NCBI GenBank assembly: GCA_030430205.1
Contig: JAUIGE010000031.1
Span: 1 to 64,000 of the forward strand
Length of the DNA: 64,000 nucleotides
Direction of reading: 5' to 3'
DNA from: Bacteroidia bacterium
Lineage (GTDB): Bacteria; Bacteroidota; Bacteroidia; J057
Positions 18,726-27,521 of this stretch are shown here, piece after piece (the first letter of the stretch is position 1; each line of letters opens with the position of its first letter). The notes under the pieces were generated by a model, which was given only the letters and a program-made list of their open reading frames with translations, was not told the origin of the DNA and searched no databases. The position numbers and the translations under genes were made by a program.

Positions 18726-20189
18726 ATGCCCAGTATTAAGCTCATTCAAATCCTGGAGACTTTTTCCCCTAAAGAGTGGAAGAAGTTTCACTCTTTTATC
18801 CAATCTCCCTATTTCAATACCAATCCCAGACTGGTAACGATGGTTAGCCTCTTAAGGCAGGCTGCGCCTGATTTTGAGCACCCCAGCCTGGAAAAAGAAG
18901 CTCTTTTTCGGGAGATGTATGGAGAAGAAGCGCCCTATAATGAGCAGCAGGTCTACGACCATATTTCCTTTTTGATGCGGCATCTGGAGACCTTCCTCGC
19001 CTTTGGCGAGTGGGAAGAAGACCCCTCGGGTCAGCAACTCATGCTGCTTAAAGCGCTGACACAGCGCGACTTAGACGACCAATTTGATCGGGTGTACAAG
19101 AAGGTAGATAAAAATCTCCGCAAGAGCAAGATCCGAAATGTCAAGTACCAGCTTGACCAGTTTTTGCTATTCCAGGAAGGTTTTTTGCACGATGCCAAAA
19201 AACAGCAGCGCAGCAAAGGAGAAAGCCTGCATCAGACCCTCGCACAGCTGGATATCTACTACCTCATCGCGAAGCTTCGCTTCAGTTGCGAATTGCTCAA
19301 CAGGCGCAATATCCTCAATGTATCCCATGAATCTGAGATGCTCGATGAGATCCGTCTTTTTTTGGAAAAAGAAGAAAACCCCTACCGGGATCATCCGATT
19401 TTGAGCATCTATCGTCAGGTATTTTTCCTGCTTTCCGATTTTGAGGAAGAGGCACATTATCGGAGCCTGGTGGCTTTATTGGATGACTATTCGCACTTTT
19501 TCCCGGTTGATGAAGCAGGTGGATTGTACACCTATGTGCTAAATTATTGCACCAAAAAGATCAACTCCGGCCGCAAAGAATTTATCAAAGAAGCTTTTGA
19601 ACTCAATAAAAAACTGCTCGAAAAACAGATCATTCCCGAAGCCGGAGTTCTGGACCATTCCAAATACAAAAATATCGTTACCGTAGGCCTGATCCTGAAG
19701 GAATACGATTGGGTGAAAGATTTTCTGGAAGACTACAAAGAATATGTCACCGAGGAGGTCCGCGAGGCGGCTTACCATTACAACCTGGCTAATTATTATT
19801 TTTCGCAGAAAGAATACCGCAAGGCGATGCGCACGCTGATTTACCTCGATATAGACGATGTCTATTACAACCTCAGCGCGAAGAAGCTTTTGCTAAAAGC
19901 TTATTATGAGTTGGACGAGGAAGACGCCCTCGAAACGCTGATAAGCACTTTTTACACCTATATCAAGCGTAACAAAACCATTTCAAAATACCATTTTGAA
20001 ACCTACTCCAATTTTCTCCGCTTCGTCCGCAAAGCGGACAAACTCCGCCAGAAGCGCGTCCTGCTGGATGAAGAAAGCTTTGCCAAACAGGCAAAGGACT
20101 TGCTCACTCAGATTGAAAATGCTACGCATTTGAATGACAATTGGATCCGGGGAAAGGTGTCGGAGATGATTCCGAAGGTTGTGGTTTAG
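18726..20189 (+). CDS. Large helical (TPR-like) cytoplasmic protein; likely paralogue of 13193..14680
   Basis: 487 aa, no signal peptide; YHYNLANYYFSQKEYRKAMRTLIYLD TPR-like segment. Confidence 0.75.
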   Translation: MPSIKLIQILETFSPKEWKKFHSFIQSPYFNTNPRLVTMVSLLRQAAPDFEHPSLEKEALFREMYGEEAPYNEQQVYDHISFLMRHLETFLAFGEWEEDPSGQQLMLLKALTQRDLDDQFDRVYKKVDKNLRKSKIRNVKYQLDQFLLFQEGFLHDAKKQQRSKGESLHQTLAQLDIYYLIAKLRFSCELLNRRNILNVSHESEMLDEIRLFLEKEENPYRDHPILSIYRQVFFLLSDFEEEAHYRSLVALLDDYSHFFPVDEAGGLYTYVLNYCTKKINSGRKEFIKEAFELNKKLLEKQIIPEAGVLDHSKYKNIVTVGLILKEYDWVKDFLEDYKEYVTEEVREAAYHYNLANYYFSQKEYRKAMRTLIYLDIDDVYYNLSAKKLLLKAYYELDEEDALETLISTFYTYIKRNKTISKYHFETYSNFLRFVRKADKLRQKRVLLDEESFAKQAKDLLTQIENATHLNDNWIRGKVSEMIPKVVV

Positions 20190-20199
20190 GAAAAGAATT

Positions 20200-20226
20200 G
20201 ACGCAGATAACGCTGGTTTTTATGAT
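20200..20226 (+). repeat. Single-arm copy P3 of the GACGCAGAT...TTTTTATGAT family; its ATG is the start codon of the next gene
   Basis: gacgcagataacgctggtttttatgat. Confidence 0.75.
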
Positions 20227-21664
20227 AAACGTCCTCTTCCTCTCCCTTGACGGCATGACCGATCCGCTTGGGCAGTCGCAGGTTTTGCCTTATCTGGCAG
20301 GCTTGTCAGCAAAAGGTCATCGCATTTTTCTGATCAGCTGTGAGAAAAAAGGGCGTTTTGAGCAGCGGAAAGCGAAAATTGAAAACATCTGTGGGCAGCA
20401 CGGCATACAATGGTTTCCGCAGCCCTACCTCACCCGCCCCAAAGGGCTCGCCACGATTTTCCAGGTTCGAAATATGTACCGCGTGGCTGTTCGCTTACAC
20501 AACAAGCATGGCTTGGATGCAACCCACTGCCGCAGCTATGTGCCCGCCCTGGTCGGGCTGAAACTGAAACGAAAAAAGGGCCTCCCTTTTATTTTTGACA
20601 TGCGCGGCTTTTGGGCCGATGAGCGGGTAGAGGGTGGCCTCTGGGATATGAAAAAGCCCTGGTACAGGGCCGCATATCGCTTTATGAAGCGCAAGGAGAA
20701 GGATTTTTTGCAGGAAGCTAGCTATACAGTCAGCCTGACTGAAAGGGGAAAGAAGGTCATCGAAGAGATGAATTTGACGCGCCTTGCGCCCATGGGGGTG
20801 ATTCCCTGTAGTGTGGATTTGGGGTGGGGGAGGGAGGAGAGAATAGAGAAAAGAGAGGAGAGAATAGAGAAAAGAGAGGAGAGAATAGAGAAAAGAGAGG
20901 AGAGAATAGAGAAAAGAGAGGAGAGAATAGAGAAAAGAGAGGAGAGAATAGAGAAAAGAGAGCAGAGAATAGAGAAAAGAGAGGAGAGAATAGAGAAAAG
21001 AGAGCAGAGAGGCGAGAGGGGGGAAAAACCCGATCCTTCGAGGACTCAGGACAGGACCCAAAACCCAAAACCCGAAACCCAAAACCCGAAACCCTCCCTG
21101 ACTTTCGTCTATCTGGGCACCCTGGGAAGCTGGTATTTGCTGGAGGAAATGCTGCACTTTTTTCGGGTGGTGTATAGGAAAAATCCCTTAGCTCATTTTT
21201 TGTTTATTACACAAAGTCCCGAAGGAGAAATCCTTGAAAAGGCGGCTCAGTTGGGTTTGCCGGCTTCTGCCTTCAGTATCCGCGCTGCGCATCGGGAAGA
21301 GATTCCTGCCTTGCTGGGCACGGCCGATATCGGCCTCTTTTTCATCAAGCCCTGCTTTTCCAAGCAGGCGTCGAGTCCCACCAAACTCGGCGAGATGCTC
21401 GCCATGGGCCTGCCTGTCATCGCCAATGGCGGGGTAGGGGATATGGATGCTTTTTTCGCAGAAAATCAGGTGGGTGCATTGCTTCAGGGCTTTGATGAAG
21501 CTGAATTTGAGCGCCTGGAAGGCGAACTGGGCAATTTGTTACGGATGGATAAAAAAGCCATCCGGGAAGTAGCGGAAAAGTTTTTTTCCCTAAAAAATGC
21601 CGTCACAAGCTACGACCAAATATATCAGCACATCAGTAGCTCCTCTCATCAGCACATCAACTAA
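20222..21664 (+). CDS. GT4-like glycosyltransferase with an approximately 90-aa in-frame heptamer-repeat insertion between domains
   Basis: MINVLFLSLDGMTDPLGQSQVLPYLAGLSAKGHRIFLISCEK; FDMRGFWADERVEGG; C-domain LTFVYLGTLGSWYLLEEML...SPTKLGEMLAMGLPVIANGGVGD. Confidence 0.88.
   Translation: MINVLFLSLDGMTDPLGQSQVLPYLAGLSAKGHRIFLISCEKKGRFEQRKAKIENICGQHGIQWFPQPYLTRPKGLATIFQVRNMYRVAVRLHNKHGLDATHCRSYVPALVGLKLKRKKGLPFIFDMRGFWADERVEGGLWDMKKPWYRAAYRFMKRKEKDFLQEASYTVSLTERGKKVIEEMNLTRLAPMGVIPCSVDLGWGREERIEKREERIEKREERIEKREERIEKREERIEKREERIEKREQRIEKREERIEKREQRGERGEKPDPSRTQDRTQNPKPETQNPKPSLTFVYLGTLGSWYLLEEMLHFFRVVYRKNPLAHFLFITQSPEGEILEKAAQLGLPASAFSIRAAHREEIPALLGTADIGLFFIKPCFSKQASSPTKLGEMLAMGLPVIANGGVGDMDAFFAENQVGALLQGFDEAEFERLEGELGNLLRMDKKAIREVAEKFFSLKNAVTSYDQIYQHISSSSHQHIN
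20831..21098 (+). repeat. Heptamer array R3: eight near-identical 21-bp units (GAGAATA GAGAAAA GAGAGSA), then GAGAGGC-type units, core CCTTCGAGGACTCAGGACAGGAC, then AAACCCR units
   Basis: Direct reading; encodes (REERIEK)n...PDPSRTQDRTQNPKPETQNPKPS. Confidence 0.97.
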
Positions 21665-21665
21665 T
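21624..21665 (+). repeat. Octamer array O2 with direct repeat ATCAGCACATCA (21624-21635 and 21648-21659) at the 3' end of the glycosyltransferase
   Basis: atcagcacatcagtagctcctctcatcagcacatcaactaat; spacing 24 bp (3x8). Confidence 0.8.
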
Positions 21666-21688
21666 TTTCCCTATCTTTGCCGCTTCTG

Positions 21689-22762
21689 ATGAAGCGCATC
21701 CTATTTGTAGCACAGCACCGGCCAAACCGAAACCCTTCCCAACGGTATCGTTTCGAGCAATATTTGGACTTCCTGGAAGCCCAGGGCTATAGCTATGAAT
21801 TTTCGTATCTGCTGGATGAAGCAGACGATCGGGTGTTTTACCAGCCGGGGCGCTATGGGCGGAAGATGGTGATCATGCTGAAAAGCATTTTCAAACGATT
21901 GGGAGACCTGCGCAAGGCCCATGAATACGATTTCGTATTCGTTCAACGCGAAGCATGGATGCTGGGCTCTGCCTTTTTTGAGCGGGCTTTTAGCAAAAAA
22001 AGCAAACTGATCTACGACTTTGATGATGCCATCTGGCTGCCCAATGTCTCTGAGGGCAACCGCCAGCTCAAATGGCTCAAACGCCCTGAAAAGACTTCCG
22101 AAATCATTGGTATGTCTTCGCTGGTCATCGCAGGCAATGAATACCTGGCTACCTATGCCCGCCAATTTAATGAGCGGGTCCAGGTCATCCCTACCACTAT
22201 AGACCTCGATCTGTACCGTCGCCAGGCCTATCCAGGCAAGCCGGCAGGTAAAATCTGTATTGGATGGACGGGGAGCTCGACTACCCTGATTGAGTTTACT
22301 TCTTTTGAAAAAGTACTGAAGCAGCTCATCTCCCAATACGGCGATCGTATCTATGTGAAAGTAATAGGAGAGGCTGACTATCAGTCATCTATGATAGAAG
22401 TGAAAAGCGTGGCCTGGACCAGTGAGACAGAGGTATTGGAACTCTGCGAGCTGGACATCGGCATCATGCCGTTGCAGGACAATGACTGGAGCCGGGGCAA
22501 ATGCGCCTGCAAAGGCCTGCAATACATGGCCCTGGGCATACCGGCGGTCATGTCAGCGATCGGAGTCAATCAAAAAATTGTTCAATCAGGAGAAAACGGC
22601 TTTTTGTGTGAGACGGAGGAAGAGTGGCTGGGGGCACTTTCTGCCTTGATTGAATCGGCGGAGTTGCGTAAAAGTTTAGGCGAAAAAGGGCAGAGGACAG
22701 TTCGGGAAAAATATGCTAAAAAACAGTGGCAAGAACGCTTTTTGAAGCTTTTCGAAGGGTAG
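21689..22762 (+). CDS. Glycosyltransferase, GT4-like
   Basis: MKRILFVAQHRPNRNPSQRYRFEQYLDFL; LIYDFDDAIWLPN; IGWTGSSTTL; GIMPLQDNDWSRGKCACKGLQYMALGIPAVMS. Confidence 0.88.
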   Translation: MKRILFVAQHRPNRNPSQRYRFEQYLDFLEAQGYSYEFSYLLDEADDRVFYQPGRYGRKMVIMLKSIFKRLGDLRKAHEYDFVFVQREAWMLGSAFFERAFSKKSKLIYDFDDAIWLPNVSEGNRQLKWLKRPEKTSEIIGMSSLVIAGNEYLATYARQFNERVQVIPTTIDLDLYRRQAYPGKPAGKICIGWTGSSTTLIEFTSFEKVLKQLISQYGDRIYVKVIGEADYQSSMIEVKSVAWTSETEVLELCELDIGIMPLQDNDWSRGKCACKGLQYMALGIPAVMSAIGVNQKIVQSGENGFLCETEEEWLGALSALIESAELRKSLGEKGQRTVREKYAKKQWQERFLKLFEG

Positions 22763-22889
22763 TTGGGGAAGGGGAGCCCATGCGTACTGTCCTGATATGA
22801 GCTTAAATAAAACCCGCAAAAGTAAATCAAGTTAAAAATTGGTACTTTTACCCCAGCAAAACTAACCCCCATTTTCTCAATAAAAAGAT

Positions 22890-23810
22890 ATGAGTGTATG
22901 CGTTGTTACTCCATGCTTTAATGAAGGCATTACTGTTATCAAATTTCTGAAAAATTTAGAAAAACACCTGCAGCAGTCCCCATTAGAGGTTGAAGTAGCG
23001 GTGGTAAATGATGGCTCAACTGATAATACCCTTGAGCTATTGAGTCCATTTAGATTTGAGGCACCTAACATAAGGCTTACCATATTGGATTTGAAAATGA
23101 ATGTGGGGCATCAACGGGCTATCAAGCAGGGGCTGTTGTATGCGGAAACAACTGATGCTGAAAGAATCATCATCATGGATTCTGATGGAGAAGACAATCC
23201 CGCAGCTATCCCCGCTTTGCTGGAAAAAGATCAATTTGAGGTAGTGCATGTAGTAAGGGGAAAAAGGAAAGAAAAACTAAGTTTTCGATTTTCCTATGCC
23301 TTGTATAAAATGATCTTTTATGTCATCACAGGGAAGAAAATGAATTTTGGCAATTATTGCATGGTGGGGCGAAAGGCTTTAACCACCATCCTTGAAAACC
23401 AGTATGTGCACTTTGCTGCCTTCCTTCAGAATCAAAGATTGACTCGCAGTTATATTCAGAGTGATAGAGGGAAAAGGATAGATGGTAAATCAAAAATGAA
23501 TTTTGAAAAATTGATATACCATGCCTTCATGTCACTTGTGGAGAATGCACAAAGCCTTTTGATGATTTTCTTTAAAATATTTGTTGTCTTATCCATTGTC
23601 CTGGTTTTTATCCTGGGCTATATCATTTACCATAAAGTTTTTTCCGGCAAAGCAATATTGGGTTGGGCCAGTACGCTGTCAATTGGGCTGATAAACCTTG
23701 CTTTGGTTTCTTTTGGATTCTTTGTATTAGGCTTACTTTTGTTGAATATTTTCAAAAGGCATACCCATACACCAGAGGAAAAAATATATAATATTATAGA
23801 CAAAATTTGA
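22890..23810 (+). CDS. Glycosyltransferase family 2 (DPM1/GtrB-like) with C-terminal TM helices
   Basis: VVTPCFNEGITVIKFLKNLEKHL; VNDGSTDNTLELL; NVGHQRAIKQGL; IIMDSDGEDNPAAIP. Confidence 0.92.
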   Translation: MSVCVVTPCFNEGITVIKFLKNLEKHLQQSPLEVEVAVVNDGSTDNTLELLSPFRFEAPNIRLTILDLKMNVGHQRAIKQGLLYAETTDAERIIIMDSDGEDNPAAIPALLEKDQFEVVHVVRGKRKEKLSFRFSYALYKMIFYVITGKKMNFGNYCMVGRKALTTILENQYVHFAAFLQNQRLTRSYIQSDRGKRIDGKSKMNFEKLIYHAFMSLVENAQSLLMIFFKIFVVLSIVLVFILGYIIYHKVFSGKAILGWASTLSIGLINLALVSFGFFVLGLLLLNIFKRHTHTPEEKIYNIIDKI

Positions 23811-23821
23811 GCTTGAAAACC

Positions 23822-24553
23822 ATGAATGATTCTTCTTCAGAATTTGTATACACCGGAGATAATGTGTTGGATGTGATGGGACAGTTTGCGAAGAATCGCA
23901 ACCGTTCTGTTGAAAACCTTATCTCTAAACATTTGGAACTTGATAAAGCCAATCCTGCAAAGCCCCTGCAAATCCTGGAGTTTGGGGCTGGAAAAGGGGA
24001 ATTTATCAACCGATTTATTGGGAAGCAGGGAATGGAAAGCTGGGTTGTAGAGCTTGATGATGCCTATCGTGACAGGCTTTCCAAAAACCATAAAGCTTTT
24101 AAGGATATTGATGAAATCCCCGATAATCATCTTGACGGCATTTACCTGATAGATGTACTGGAACACCTCGAAGATGATCGGGCGTTTTTGACCAAATTTC
24201 ACCAAAAATTAAAAGCAGGAGGAAAACTTTTTATTTATGTTCCTGCACGCATGGAGCTTTTTTCTGCCTTTGATACAAAGATTGGACATTTTAGGCGCTA
24301 CCATAAAAAGGAATTGAAATCGAAGCTAACTGAAGCTGGCTTTTCCATCCAGGTCCTCCGCTATCACGAAATTTTGGGATACCTGGCCGCATATTTTAAC
24401 AAGTTGTTTTCTAAAGGGAATGATGGGGAACTCAACGCCAATGCGGTCAAAATTTATGATAAATTCCTGGTCCCAACCACCAACTTTTTTGAGAAATGGG
24501 TAAACCCATTCATTGGCAAAAGTTTGTATGCCTCCGTTAAAAAAATCAAATAA
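23822..24553 (+). CDS. Class I SAM-dependent methyltransferase
   Basis: LQILEFGAGKGEFINRF; DNHLDGIYLIDVLEHLEDDRAFLTKFHQKLKAGGKLFIYVPA. Confidence 0.88.
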   Translation: MNDSSSEFVYTGDNVLDVMGQFAKNRNRSVENLISKHLELDKANPAKPLQILEFGAGKGEFINRFIGKQGMESWVVELDDAYRDRLSKNHKAFKDIDEIPDNHLDGIYLIDVLEHLEDDRAFLTKFHQKLKAGGKLFIYVPARMELFSAFDTKIGHFRRYHKKELKSKLTEAGFSIQVLRYHEILGYLAAYFNKLFSKGNDGELNANAVKIYDKFLVPTTNFFEKWVNPFIGKSLYASVKKIK

Positions 24554-24558
24554 GAATA

Positions 24559-26115
24559 ATGGATTTTTTCTTTAACCAACTCTATTTGTGGTTAGATAGG
24601 CATGCAAAACAATTATTTGTAATAAGTCTATTTGCAGTGGTATGCCTTTTTGTAATTGTGAGGGTATATATGCTCTTTCTTCCAATCCCTACTTTGGGAG
24701 GAGTTGAGGGTAATGTGATTTTCTCCCTTCAGAGGTTTCTTGCCGGATACGATCTGTACGATAATCCTGAGAAACTACCATTTGCGATAACTCAGTATAG
24801 CCCGGTTTACTATTATGTGGTGGCATTTTTTGCCAGACTAGTAGGCATTGGCCCAGACGATTTGTTTCCCCTATATCACCTTAACAGGTTTATTTCGCTG
24901 GTATTCAATGGCTTAACTGCCCTTGTAGTTTATGCTATCAGTAGGAAGAGTTTTGAAAACTCCTTAAAAGTCTCCGTGGTTTTAGGGTGCCTTGCCTTTA
25001 TTTTGATCCCTATCCAGAGTATGTGCAGGCCAGATAGCCTATATAATCTGGTCAGTATGCTTGCCATTTTTTGCTTTTTGAATTATGTGAAATTTGAAAA
25101 GCTTAAGATGTTGATTTTTGCAATGGGCCTTGCGGTGTTTGTTGTGTTTTGTAAACAAAGTGGGATCTTCCAGGCCCCGATGTACATTTTCTTCATCTTC
25201 TGTTTTGAAAAAAATATAAAAAAGGGATTGCTCTCCATATTGCTATCTCTTGGGTTTTTCGCAGTTTTCTTTTTTGTGGCTTACCTGATCACCTCTGAAT
25301 TTTTCTTGCTGAATGTAGTTCAGGGAATCAAAAATGGAATAGACCTGGGGTGGTGGTGGAAAATCATCCTATTGGATTCGTTTGTCTATGGTAATGGAGT
25401 ATTTAGGATTTTTGGCTTTTTATCCTTTGCTATTGGGATATTCTTAGCCTTCTACCTTCTATCCCAAAAGGGTAAAATAAAGACCGATCGATTCCTGGGG
25501 TATGCTATTGGAGGTTTTTTCCTGACTTCTTTGGTTTTTAGCTTAAAGGATGGTTCTACCCCTTCCTACTTTGCTGAATTTTGGTTTTTGAGTATTGTGG
25601 GAGCTTATCAGATTTTTAAAAATCGTTCTCTTTTTACCTTTCCCCCTTTGTTTTTATTGATTGCCTGGGCATTGTTTTTAATAGAATTGGTTCCCCTGGG
25701 TACAGGGCCCGGTCTAACTTCGTTTATCAAAAACAGGGGATCTTATGATTACAGCATGGTGGATCAGGAAAAAGAAATTTATGAGGCGGTTAAAAAAACA
25801 TTAGATGAGCAGGATAAAATTCTAATTCTGAATGAATCCTCGGGAGGAGGGACTGTACAAACCTTTTTAAACAGCCTTTTCTATGAGCATGTGGTTTTTC
25901 CCAATAAAGATATTGTGAACTGCTGTGCCTTCCCTTTGAAAAGCTATGATTATAGCGAATATTTTGAGAAAGGAAATGATGGATTGATCAAATACATTAT
26001 TCGCATTCCTCATTTGGAATCCCGGGATCCTGCCTATTTGGGCCTATCATTTGACAACTTTGACTTGATATTCAAGTCGGATGTGTACAGCATCTACGAG
26101 TATCATGCTGAGTGA
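24559..26115 (+). CDS. Polytopic membrane protein, ArnT/PMT-like glycosyltransferase
   Basis: Many TM helices; N-terminal loop ITQYSPVYYYVVAFFARLVG. Confidence 0.65.
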   Translation: MDFFFNQLYLWLDRHAKQLFVISLFAVVCLFVIVRVYMLFLPIPTLGGVEGNVIFSLQRFLAGYDLYDNPEKLPFAITQYSPVYYYVVAFFARLVGIGPDDLFPLYHLNRFISLVFNGLTALVVYAISRKSFENSLKVSVVLGCLAFILIPIQSMCRPDSLYNLVSMLAIFCFLNYVKFEKLKMLIFAMGLAVFVVFCKQSGIFQAPMYIFFIFCFEKNIKKGLLSILLSLGFFAVFFFVAYLITSEFFLLNVVQGIKNGIDLGWWWKIILLDSFVYGNGVFRIFGFLSFAIGIFLAFYLLSQKGKIKTDRFLGYAIGGFFLTSLVFSLKDGSTPSYFAEFWFLSIVGAYQIFKNRSLFTFPPLFLLIAWALFLIELVPLGTGPGLTSFIKNRGSYDYSMVDQEKEIYEAVKKTLDEQDKILILNESSGGGTVQTFLNSLFYEHVVFPNKDIVNCCAFPLKSYDYSEYFEKGNDGLIKYIIRIPHLESRDPAYLGLSFDNFDLIFKSDVYSIYEYHAE

Positions 26116-26136
26116 TATGTTTAACATACACATATC

Positions 26137-27282
26137 ATGAAAATAATTCCCTACGGAAAACAAAGCATCACAGAGGCAGACATAGCTGCCGTGACAGAGG
26201 CCTTACAGGCCGATTTTTTGACAGGCGGGCCGCGCATCGCGGCCTTTGAAGAAGCCTTCGCCGGGTATATCGGCGCGCGCTATGCCGTGGCCGTCGCCAA
26301 CGGCACAGCCGCCCTGCACCTCTCAGCGATGGCGCTGGGGGTCGGTCCCGGTCATCGCGTCCTCACGACGCCCATGACCTTTTCCGCCTCCGCCAACTGT
26401 GTGCGCTACTGCGGAGGAGAAATAGATTTTGCGGATATAGACCCGGCAACGGGCCTGCTGGATTTTACAGCGGTACGGAATCTGGTGGAAAGCTTTCCGC
26501 CAGGCTACTACCAGGGCATCATCCCGGTGGATTATGCAGGTTATCCGGTGGATATGGAGCCCTTCAGGGCTTTGGCTGACGAGCATGACCTCTGGCTCCT
26601 GGAAGACGCCTGCCATGCGCCAGGAGCGAGCTATGTAGATAGCAAAGGCCAAAAACAACGCAGTGGCAATGGAGCCTTTGCCGATCTGGCTATTTTCTCT
26701 TTTCATCCGGTGAAGCACATCGCTTGTGGAGAGGGCGGTATGATCACGACAAATCGCAAAGATTTGTATGAGAAGCTGCTTTTGCTGCGCAACCACGGCC
26801 TGGAGCGCGACCCGGCGAAAATTCCTAATTACGATGGTGGCTGGTCTTATGACCTGCAGGAGTTGGGCTATAACTACCGCCTGACGGATATACAGGCGGC
26901 TTTGGGGCTGTCGCAGCTTCAGCGTGCTGAAGAGAACCTCGCCCGTCGACGGGCGATCGCAGCGCGCTATGATGCGGCATTTGCCGCGGGGCCGGTCAGG
27001 CCTTTGGGATCATCGGAAGGCCATGCCTTCCATTTGTATGTGATTTTGGCGGAAGCCAGGAAGGCTTTGTATGAATATTTGCGAAGCAAAGGGATTTTTG
27101 CGCAGGTGCATTATATCCCTGTACATACCCTTTCCTATTATCATCTCAGCCTGCCAGAAGTCTGGAATGTGCCCCTTTCAGAAGCGCATTATGCCCAATG
27201 TTTGAGCTTGCCGATGTACCCAACTCTTACTGAGGAGGAGCAGGACTATGTGATAGAGGCCATTAGGGCATTTTATAGCTGA
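26137..27282 (+). CDS. pseC: PseC-like UDP-4-amino-4,6-dideoxy-sugar aminotransferase (DegT/DnrJ/EryC1 family)
   Basis: PYGKQSITEADIAAVTEALQADFLTGGPRIAAFEEAFAGYIGARYAVAVANGTAALHLS; SFHPVKHIACGEGGMITTN; LGYNYRLTDIQAALGLSQL. Confidence 0.9.
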   Translation: MKIIPYGKQSITEADIAAVTEALQADFLTGGPRIAAFEEAFAGYIGARYAVAVANGTAALHLSAMALGVGPGHRVLTTPMTFSASANCVRYCGGEIDFADIDPATGLLDFTAVRNLVESFPPGYYQGIIPVDYAGYPVDMEPFRALADEHDLWLLEDACHAPGASYVDSKGQKQRSGNGAFADLAIFSFHPVKHIACGEGGMITTNRKDLYEKLLLLRNHGLERDPAKIPNYDGGWSYDLQELGYNYRLTDIQAALGLSQLQRAEENLARRRAIAARYDAAFAAGPVRPLGSSEGHAFHLYVILAEARKALYEYLRSKGIFAQVHYIPVHTLSYYHLSLPEVWNVPLSEAHYAQCLSLPMYPTLTEEEQDYVIEAIRAFYS

Positions 27283-27521
27283 CGGGCTGTACTGGGTTTT
27301 ATGTTGGAAGTTGCAAGTAGATATTTCATTATGTATAATTCAACATTCAACGGGTGTTTTTCCGATACTAAATTTCCTTTTGTGCGTTATCTGAGCCTGC
27401 CTATACTACTCTCTTTCTCAGAAGGAGGGCAACCAAAAATACTTAAGGATGTTTTGGTTCTGTATAATGGTTAACTTGCCTGTGTTGTTGGTTTTTTAAG
27501 AATCAGATTTTATTAACAAAT

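Noticed and set aside
20831-21098. CRISPR array
   Set aside because: Contiguous 7/21-bp tandem units with no unique spacers, and in-frame within a gene; no cas genes in the window.
20831-21098. Pseudogene call for the glycosyltransferase and lpxB because of insertions
   Set aside because: Both reading frames continue intact through the insert with conserved motifs on both sides; functional status still needs testing.
20495-21157. 220-aa - strand ORF with LLSFLYSLLSFLYS repeats
   Set aside because: Antisense translation of heptamer array R3; open only because the repeat is stop-free on both strands.
20824-21177. + strand ORF with GENREKRGENREKR repeats
   Set aside because: Alternative frame of R3; the glycosyltransferase frame has conserved domains on both sides.
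27283-27521. Possible tRNA or ncRNA in the 240-bp gap before the giant T9SS gene
   Set aside because: No cloverleaf or recognisable conserved structure seen by eye.
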